The notes under the pieces are model-generated. The model was not told the DNA's origin and made no database searches. It saw only the letters and a list, made by a program, of their open reading frames with translations. Shown here piece after piece: positions 60,212 to 64,000 of a stretch of 64,000 bases of DNA; position 1 is the stretch's first letter; every line of letters begins with the position of its first letter. Source of the DNA: an uncultured Lachnospiraceae bacterium (lineage in GTDB: Bacteria; Bacillota; Clostridia; Lachnospirales; Lachnospiraceae); assembly GCA_945929965.1 (NCBI GenBank), contig CAMEOT010000015.1, positions 1 to 64,000 of the forward strand. The letters run 5' to 3'. Both the position numbers and the translations under genes were made by a program.

Positions 60212-60625
60212 ATGACCGGAAATGAGTATCAAAAATCCGCTATGCGGACAAATGATTGCAAGGCAACAGACAGATTAAGAAATGCGATGGAAATTTTTCA
60301 TCTCGATAAACACTGTTCTGAACCGAATGCCGAGATACGCAATGCAGATTTCGGAGGAATATTCAATGCCTGCCTTGGATTATCCGGCGAGGTTGGAGAG
60401 TTCAACGACATGATTAAAAAGTGGATTTTCCATGAGAAGCCGCTCGATATTGACCATGCAAAGAAAGAAGCAGGAGATATTTGCTGGTATCTTGCAATGC
60501 TTTGTGAATCTTTCGGATGGAACCTTGATGAGATCATGCAAATGAACGTAGACAAGCTTAAGGCACGTTATCCTGAAGGCTTTGACGTTGAAAAATCGAA
60601 CCACAGAGCAGAAGAGGATGTTTAA
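60212..60625 (+). CDS. MazG-like NTP pyrophosphohydrolase, phage type
   Basis: 137 residues. LSGEVGEFNDMIKKWIFH gives the ExxE metal motif and HAKKEAGDICWYLAMLCE the ExxD partner of the all-alpha NTP pyrophosphohydrolase fold. Phage MazG-like proteins change host nucleotide pools or (p)ppGpp. AGGGG precedes ATG 60212. Lies in the element downstream of the mosaic protein. Confidence 0.82.
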   Translation: MTGNEYQKSAMRTNDCKATDRLRNAMEIFHLDKHCSEPNAEIRNADFGGIFNACLGLSGEVGEFNDMIKKWIFHEKPLDIDHAKKEAGDICWYLAMLCESFGWNLDEIMQMNVDKLKARYPEGFDVEKSNHRAEEDV

Positions 60626-60638
60626 GGGAGGAAAACGT

Positions 60639-60746
60639 ATGATCTTATTGATTGTTATGTTATTTTGGATTTTATATACATTGCAGGCTCCGTGGTGGAT
60701 GTATTTGCTATTGATCCTCCTGGGGATATGTGGAACTAAGGATTGA
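60639..60746 (+). CDS. 35-residue membrane peptide
   Basis: MILLIVMLFWILYTLQAPWW, then MYLLLILLGICGTKD: two hydrophobic stretches, probably membrane-spanning. GGGAGGA lies 6-7 bases before the ATG. Too short to classify; phage elements often encode such peptides. Confidence 0.5.
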   Translation: MILLIVMLFWILYTLQAPWWMYLLLILLGICGTKD

Positions 60747-60757
60747 GGTTATAGCTT

Positions 60758-61153
60758 ATGAAAATCTACGGTAAAGAGATCACGGATGAATGTCAGTACT
60801 GCGGTGATGTCCTTCAGTGTGAATTATTCCTTCAGGGGCACGGGATCAAACAGGAGAGATCCAACATTACAGAGATGTTTGCCTGCCAGATGGATCATAA
60901 CAATAAGCGCGATGGAAGCACTTCAAACATGACGGGGAAAAAGAAGAAAGAGCTTCCGGAGGATGTAAAAGCAATTTATACTGCAGTCTGGAAAATCCAT
61001 AAAGGCAATCCGTATCCTAAATCTGATGAAGACTGGGAGCAGATCAACCGGGAATGTAAGGTGCTGCTGAAAATGTATGATTGTCCGTTTGCACATAGTC
61101 TGATTCAAACGATGATTGCAGAAATAGAACGGCGTGTTAAAAAGGAGTCTTAG
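60758..61153 (+). CDS. Phage-type hypothetical protein ending in a tRNA
   Basis: 131 residues, not recognised. N-terminus ITDECQYCGDVLQCELFLQGHG carries a CxxC pair; then a Lys-rich linker (MTGKKKKELPEDVK) and a helical part (AVWKIHKGNPYPKSDEDWEQINRECKVLLKMYDCPFAHSLIQTMIAEIERRVKKE). The last ten bases and stop TAG lie inside the tRNA-Met gene, an unusual overlap. Same strand. Confidence 0.6.
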   Translation: MKIYGKEITDECQYCGDVLQCELFLQGHGIKQERSNITEMFACQMDHNNKRDGSTSNMTGKKKKELPEDVKAIYTAVWKIHKGNPYPKSDEDWEQINRECKVLLKMYDCPFAHSLIQTMIAEIERRVKKES

Positions 61154-61217
61154 CTCAGCTGGTTAGAGCACCCGGCTCATAACCGGGCGGTCCTGGGTTC
61201 AAGTCCCAGAGACTCCA
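61144..61217 (+). tRNA. tRNA-Met (CAT), prophage-encoded
   Basis: Acceptor GGAGTCT/AGACTCC, anticodon loop CTCATAA with CAT, T-loop TTCAAGT, discriminator A. Complete cloverleaf. Elongator Met or Ile2 (lysidine-modified) cannot be separated by sequence alone. It overlaps the preceding CDS by 10 bp. Confidence 0.92.
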
Positions 61218-61482
61218 CTGTATTGCTTAGTCCATGAGCAATACCCCCTATACCTCATAGCGGAATGCTGTTAAGAGCCGTCAATGGCTCGTGAGGGTTT
61301 TCCGGCTCCCATCCCACGGAGTCGGAGAGAGCAGTGTTAGTCCTGCTTTAACAACGATACGGCAAGCTCGGCATACGCGAGTAAATAGAGCATCAATCTT
61401 CAAAGCCGGCGGGTGGAACTACAGGCAGTCAAATGACAGAGATTGATTACCCTGCACGGCCCTTGCAGTCATAAGATGGGCG
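61218..61482. other. Hairpin-dense non-coding segment A
   Basis: Strong stems in series: GTATTGCT/AGCAATAC (61219-61244), GAGCC-GTCAAT-GGCTC, CCGGCTCC/GGAGTCGG, AGCAG/CTGCT and CTCG/CGAG. No ORF of significance. The order and density look like a folded RNA rather than a spacer. Confidence 0.5.
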
Positions 61483-61624
61483 TAGGTGGTGGCAGAATGG
61501 TATTGCAGGCAAAGAAGCCGATCAGTAAGAGTATTGCCGAGTGACAGGCGGACGATCACCCGTAGCCAGCAACAACACCTTTTCAGAAACTGACTTTGTG
61601 AGGTTCAAATCCTCACCCACCTAT
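61483..61624 (+). tRNA. tRNA-like gene with enlarged anticodon loop and long variable region
   Basis: Acceptor TAGGTGG/CCACCTA, canonical D-arm GCAG-AATGGTA-TTGC, anticodon stem GGCAA/TTGCC (61508-61512, 61534-61538) enclosing a 21-nt loop, then about 60 nt before a normal T-arm (TTCAAAT loop). No recognisable anticodon position. May be a tRNA with an insertion or a tRNA-like RNA. Confidence 0.55.
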
Positions 61625-61697
61625 TTTCCATGAAAGCGCATGGATAGTGCAACGCATGGCACGATAAATATGATTGCTAACCGTCTGATGGCGGTTT

Positions 61698-61784
61698 CGG
61701 AACGTAGCTTAATTGGTAAAAGTGGCGTGTACACGGAAAACAACAACGAGAGCCGGATTGAAGGTTCGAATCCTTCCGTTCCGA
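61698..61784 (+). tRNA. tRNA-like gene with enlarged anticodon loop
   Basis: Acceptor CGGAACG/CGTTCCG, D-arm GCTT/AAGT with GG in the loop, T-arm GAAGG-TTCGAAT-CCTTC, five-nt variable region. The anticodon stem GGCGT/GAGCC (one mismatch) closes a 21-nt loop instead of 7, so no normal anticodon can be read. Loop contains ACAACAAC, also seen in the 61483 gene. Confidence 0.6.
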
Positions 61785-61861
61785 TGGTGCCGAGCTGATC
61801 TGATACTGTATGCGTAGCGCAGTCGCATACAGAGATATGGAGTGAGGTGTCTGCGCATTTC

Positions 61862-61951
61862 GGGGAAGCGGCAACGATTGGCGGTGTTGCAGCTGACTGT
61901 AAATCAGTTCCCAAGCGGTAAACATTGGAGGTTCAAATCCTCTCTTCCCCA
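61862..61951 (+). tRNA. tRNA-Tyr (GTA), prophage-encoded
   Basis: Acceptor GGGGAAG/CTTCCCC, D-arm GCAAC/GTTGC, anticodon loop CTGTAAA with GTA, long variable arm as in bacterial tRNA-Tyr, T-loop TTCAAAT, discriminator A. Confidence 0.92.
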
Positions 61952-62262
61952 TTTTGCAGAAATAAAATAGAGCGTGAGATACGGTGGCGGCCACAAGGTG
62001 TTTCGTAAATGTACAAGTCAGGTAAACAGCCGGGAGACATCCTACCGATAAACAGCAGAAAATCATAACGCTTGTCCCTGTTCGCAGGTGCTGACTAACT
62101 GCTGCATAATATCTGTTTCTGCAATTATTCGGTCAAATTACGCTGTCTGCCAGCAGATGGTCTATGTTTTGGCTGAAATGTATTGGCGAAAGCCGTGGTA
62201 AGCAATCGTTAAATAGGGAGATTGCAACGCTCACTGAGAGGCTTATGTGAGCATATAAAATT
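61952..62262. other. Hairpin-dense non-coding segment B
   Basis: Long-range TTGCAGAAA (61954-61962) pairs with TTTCTGCAA (62116-62124); further stems are AGCGT/ACGCT, GGC-GAAA-GCC (GNRA tetraloop), GCAATC/GATTGC and GCTCAC/GTGAGC. No ORF. It fills the gap between tRNA-Tyr and tRNA-Ser. Confidence 0.5.
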
Positions 62263-62346
62263 GCCAACGTGCCCGAGCGGTAAAGGGAACGGTCTTGAAA
62301 ATCGTCTGTCAGAAATGGCTTGTGGGTTCAAATCCTACCGTTGGCG
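62263..62346 (+). tRNA. tRNA-Ser (TGA), prophage-encoded
   Basis: Acceptor GCCAACG/CGTTGGC, D-arm CCC/GGG, anticodon loop CTTGAAA with TGA, long variable arm, T-loop TTCAAAT, discriminator G. Confidence 0.9.
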
Positions 62347-62362
62347 TTTCGATCTTTGATAA

Positions 62363-62391
62363 TTGAATATTGACGGTTGAAGTGGTATAAT
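62363..62391 (+). promoter_or_regulatory. Promoter of the 62421 gene
   Basis: TTGAAT (62363-62368), 17-bp spacer, TATAAT (62386-62391) with TGG, 17 bp after the tRNA-Ser end. Confidence 0.6.
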
Positions 62392-62420
62392 TTTATTATT
62401 ACAGAAGAGGGGGATAAAAT

Positions 62421-63053
62421 ATGGACGAAAGAATAACTTTTCTTTGTGAAATTGTAAATCGAATTTCAGAAATTATATCTGACAAAGAAAATAAAAAGAA
62501 ACAGGAATTGGTTAAAGCGGTATATGAAAAAACAGAAGAAGTTTATAATGATTTTTATAGAATTTTGCAACATGCGTATTTAGAAATAGATAGTGGAAAC
62601 ATGACAGTAGATGAAGCGGTGCGATATTTCGACCATGAGAGATTTCCATTTAGATCTTCAAGAAAGAAAATACGCGGATATATGCAGCATCCGTATTATA
62701 GTAGAAATCAAGAACTGGAATGGTTTAATATTGGTGTTATGGGGGTTTTATGTGGTGGAATACATGATTCTATTGAAAGATTTCTGAACTGTAGTATTAA
62801 AGAAAATGATATATTTGCCGAAACAAAAGTTGAATTTAAAGGTTATCATACGATTGTAGATATTATGAATTTATATGATAGAAAAAATATGAATTCCTTA
62901 TTCTATTCAGATTTTTATAAGCATTATCTAGGTGGAGAAGAACTCGAAGAAGCAATTAGAAAAAGACTCTTAGTGGACATAAAAAGACAAATGGGAAAGA
63001 TAGATAAAGCGTGGCAAATGGTCTGTGATTATTACCCCAGAATAATGTTTTAA
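62421..63053 (+). CDS. Unknown 210-residue accessory protein
   Basis: Not recognised. Acidic/basic helical protein: DERITFLCEIVNRISEIISDKENKKKQELVKAVYEKTEEVYNDFYRILQHAYLEIDSG, later HERFPFRSSRKKIRGYMQHPYYSRNQELEWFNIGVMGVLCGG. It has its own promoter upstream and terminator downstream (63061-63096), is AT-rich relative to the surrounding phage genes, and sits behind the tRNA island, the pattern of an accessory cargo gene (moron). AGGGGG precedes the ATG. Function cannot be read. Confidence 0.65.
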   Translation: MDERITFLCEIVNRISEIISDKENKKKQELVKAVYEKTEEVYNDFYRILQHAYLEIDSGNMTVDEAVRYFDHERFPFRSSRKKIRGYMQHPYYSRNQELEWFNIGVMGVLCGGIHDSIERFLNCSIKENDIFAETKVEFKGYHTIVDIMNLYDRKNMNSLFYSDFYKHYLGGEELEEAIRKRLLVDIKRQMGKIDKAWQMVCDYYPRIMF

Positions 63054-63060
63054 ACGTTAC

Positions 63061-63096
63061 TACCAACCGTCAATATTTGATGGTTGGTATTTTTTT
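63061..63096 (+). terminator. Terminator of the 62421 gene
   Basis: TACCAACC..TCAA / TTGA..GGTTGGTA hairpin followed by TTTTTTT. Confidence 0.8.
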
Positions 63097-63116
63097 ACGC
63101 AAAATGAGGTGTGAGT

Positions 63117-63335
63117 ATGTGTAATTTTTGCAAGGATTACAGTGAAAACAGAATATTTGGCGCTGATATTCCTATCAAAAAGTGCGCAAGCGAAACTGAT
63201 CTGAAAGATGCACAGATTATGAAGCATACCGGAGATAAAGTGTCAGGTATCGTGATTTATAAAGGATGTAAGGCAGCAGGATATTTTAATATTGCATTTT
63301 GCCCGATGTGCGGCAGAAAGTTGGTGGAAGGATGA
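63117..63335 (+). CDS. Small zinc-ribbon phage protein
   Basis: 72 residues. CNFCKDY near the N-terminus and FCPMCGRK near the C-terminus give two CxxC pairs of a small zinc ribbon; the middle has CAS and GCKAAGY. GAGGTG precedes ATG 63117. Overlaps the next gene start by a few bases. Family resembles small phage zinc-ribbon proteins; no definite role. Confidence 0.6.
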   Translation: MCNFCKDYSENRIFGADIPIKKCASETDLKDAQIMKHTGDKVSGIVIYKGCKAAGYFNIAFCPMCGRKLVEG

Positions 63336-63337
63336 GC

Positions 63338-63700
63338 ATGAAAGCAGTAATTGAGAGTATAGAACGTGATGCGCTCCGGCAGGCAATGAAGCCAGAGATT
63401 GAAATGTCTTTGGTTGAATTTGCAGAGAAGATTGCACCATTTCCGTTATCTGAATTTCAGAAACAGTTAATTCGGGAATACGAGGAATGTGAGAAAAGAA
63501 ATTTACCCTTGTGTTACATTCCACCAAGAAAAGCTGGAAGAGATTTTATATATCGATTGATTAAAGAGTGGGAACGTCAGTATCACTTGATAGATGCACG
63601 TTGTAGTAAATGCAACCGTCTTTTAGGAAAATTCAACGGACAGGCTGAAATCAAATGCCCGAAATGTGGGAAAATCAATAGAATCGGAGTAGAACGATGA
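63338..63700 (+). CDS. Phage protein with terminase-like segment and zinc finger
   Basis: 120 residues. N-half contains LVEFAEKIAPFPLSEFQKQLIREYEECEKRNLPLCYIPPRKAGRDFIYRLIKEW, which resembles the start of a large-terminase ATPase but with an altered Walker A (PPRKAGRDF, no GKT). C-half is a Com-like zinc finger CSKCNRLLGKFNGQAEIKCPKCGKINRI. GGAAGG lies 6 bases before ATG 63338. Ends with ATGA overlap to the next gene. Confidence 0.55.
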   Translation: MKAVIESIERDALRQAMKPEIEMSLVEFAEKIAPFPLSEFQKQLIREYEECEKRNLPLCYIPPRKAGRDFIYRLIKEWERQYHLIDARCSKCNRLLGKFNGQAEIKCPKCGKINRIGVER

Positions 63701-63930
63701 AATTTTGTTTCGGAGATATTGTTGTTGTCGAGGAAAATCAGATAGGTGTTGTGGTTAAAAGCTGGTGTAAATCACTCTTAGGAGCAGAAGCAAGTCATGA
63801 TGTGTATGTGAGAACGACAGGACAGATTGTAAATTACCCGGAATCGCAGATACAGAGGTATATGGTACGCCATAAATATCTTGATGAACAGGAAGTCGAG
63901 TGGAACAATAATGCCGTATATGGCAGATAA
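63697..63930 (+). CDS. Phage-type hypothetical protein
   Basis: 77 residues. MKFCFGDIVVVEENQIGVVV, then KSWCKSLLGAEASHDVYVRTTGQIVNYPESQIQRYMVRHKYLDEQEVEWNNNAVYGR: a beta-rich N-half, resembling small phage SH3-like proteins that follow zinc-finger genes in prophages. Coupled to the previous gene by ATGA. Followed by short non-coding sequence to the window end. Confidence 0.55.
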   Translation: MKFCFGDIVVVEENQIGVVVKSWCKSLLGAEASHDVYVRTTGQIVNYPESQIQRYMVRHKYLDEQEVEWNNNAVYGR

Positions 63931-64000
63931 ATATAGCATTTCAGAGCACCAGTCGTAGAGTGCCTACGCAGAGAGCCAAATTTCCAAAATGTAAGGAAAG

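Noticed and set aside
61621-62066. Minus-strand reading frames across the tRNA-like genes
   Set aside because: They contain GFEP-type peptides that come from reading tRNA T-arms backwards, have no ribosome sites, and overlap proven tRNA structure.
54943-64000. Complete prophage with known boundaries
   Set aside because: The right end lies outside the window, and no terminase large subunit, capsid or lysis gene is visible here.

Overview
The window looks like a chromosomal segment of a gut-type Clostridia, most likely Lachnospiraceae. This is inferred from the gene set (DUF4250, DUF4364, DUF1540, SHOCT/DUF4428, LytTR regulators, a T-box before thrS, AGGAGG ribosome sites, a TGS-less ThrRS) and from the mid-GC core with AT-rich accessory DNA; no rRNA gene is present to confirm it.

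Positions 1-54.9 kb are core genome. Left part: a PHP phosphoesterase and an ABC-F ATPase (minus strand), an MFS carrier, a glycerophosphodiesterase, an AAC(3)-type acetyltransferase, a cold-shock protein with a structured leader, a DUF368 lipid-carrier flippase, a membrane-anchored EIIA-like domain lacking both catalytic histidines, an AraC/GH43 glycan pair, a MATE pump, O-acetylhomoserine sulfhydrylase, a membrane LuxR-type regulator and a sortase-type surface protein. The middle holds a SAM methyltransferase, a CsoR-CopA copper module with a CopZ-like tail, ClpB, a DUF4250/ASKHA pair, a chemotaxis receptor, a polysaccharide deacetylase, and a decayed LytTR regulator beside a lipoprotein and a second interrupted gene. 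Then come a REC-GGDEF protein, RarA, a radical SAM protein, malic enzyme, and the translation block rho - rpmE - DUF1385 - prmC - prfA. Further right are an Agr-like two-component pair, an SGNH-GNAT fusion, CarD, T-box-thrS, a second methyltransferase, the infC-rpmI-rplT operon (infC starts at AUU) and a HAD phosphatase.

At 54.94 kb a tRNA-Gly marks the junction with an integrated prophage-like element that runs off the right edge. It carries a minimal tyrosine recombinase behind an operon of very small genes (minus strand), a divergent HTH regulator with a palindromic operator placed inside the operon promoter, a RelE-type toxin-antitoxin pair, seven phased 11-bp iterons beside AT-rich DNA, a probable ~160-nt terminated RNA, a possible small-terminase-like protein, a MazG-like enzyme and small zinc-binding proteins. 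Between 61.14 and 62.35 kb lies a 1.2-kb non-coding island with three normal tRNAs (Met, Tyr, Ser), two tRNA-like genes with enlarged anticodon loops, and hairpin-dense RNA between them. This island is the strongest candidate for something undescribed.

Several cis-elements recur. A GTTAG-N6-CTAAC operator precedes both methyltransferase genes. A palindromic repeat family with TTGTAACTATTCAG-type ends sits in intergenic gaps. A four-arm GGGTCTATA repeat lies before clpB. All function calls come from reading motifs; no database search was run.
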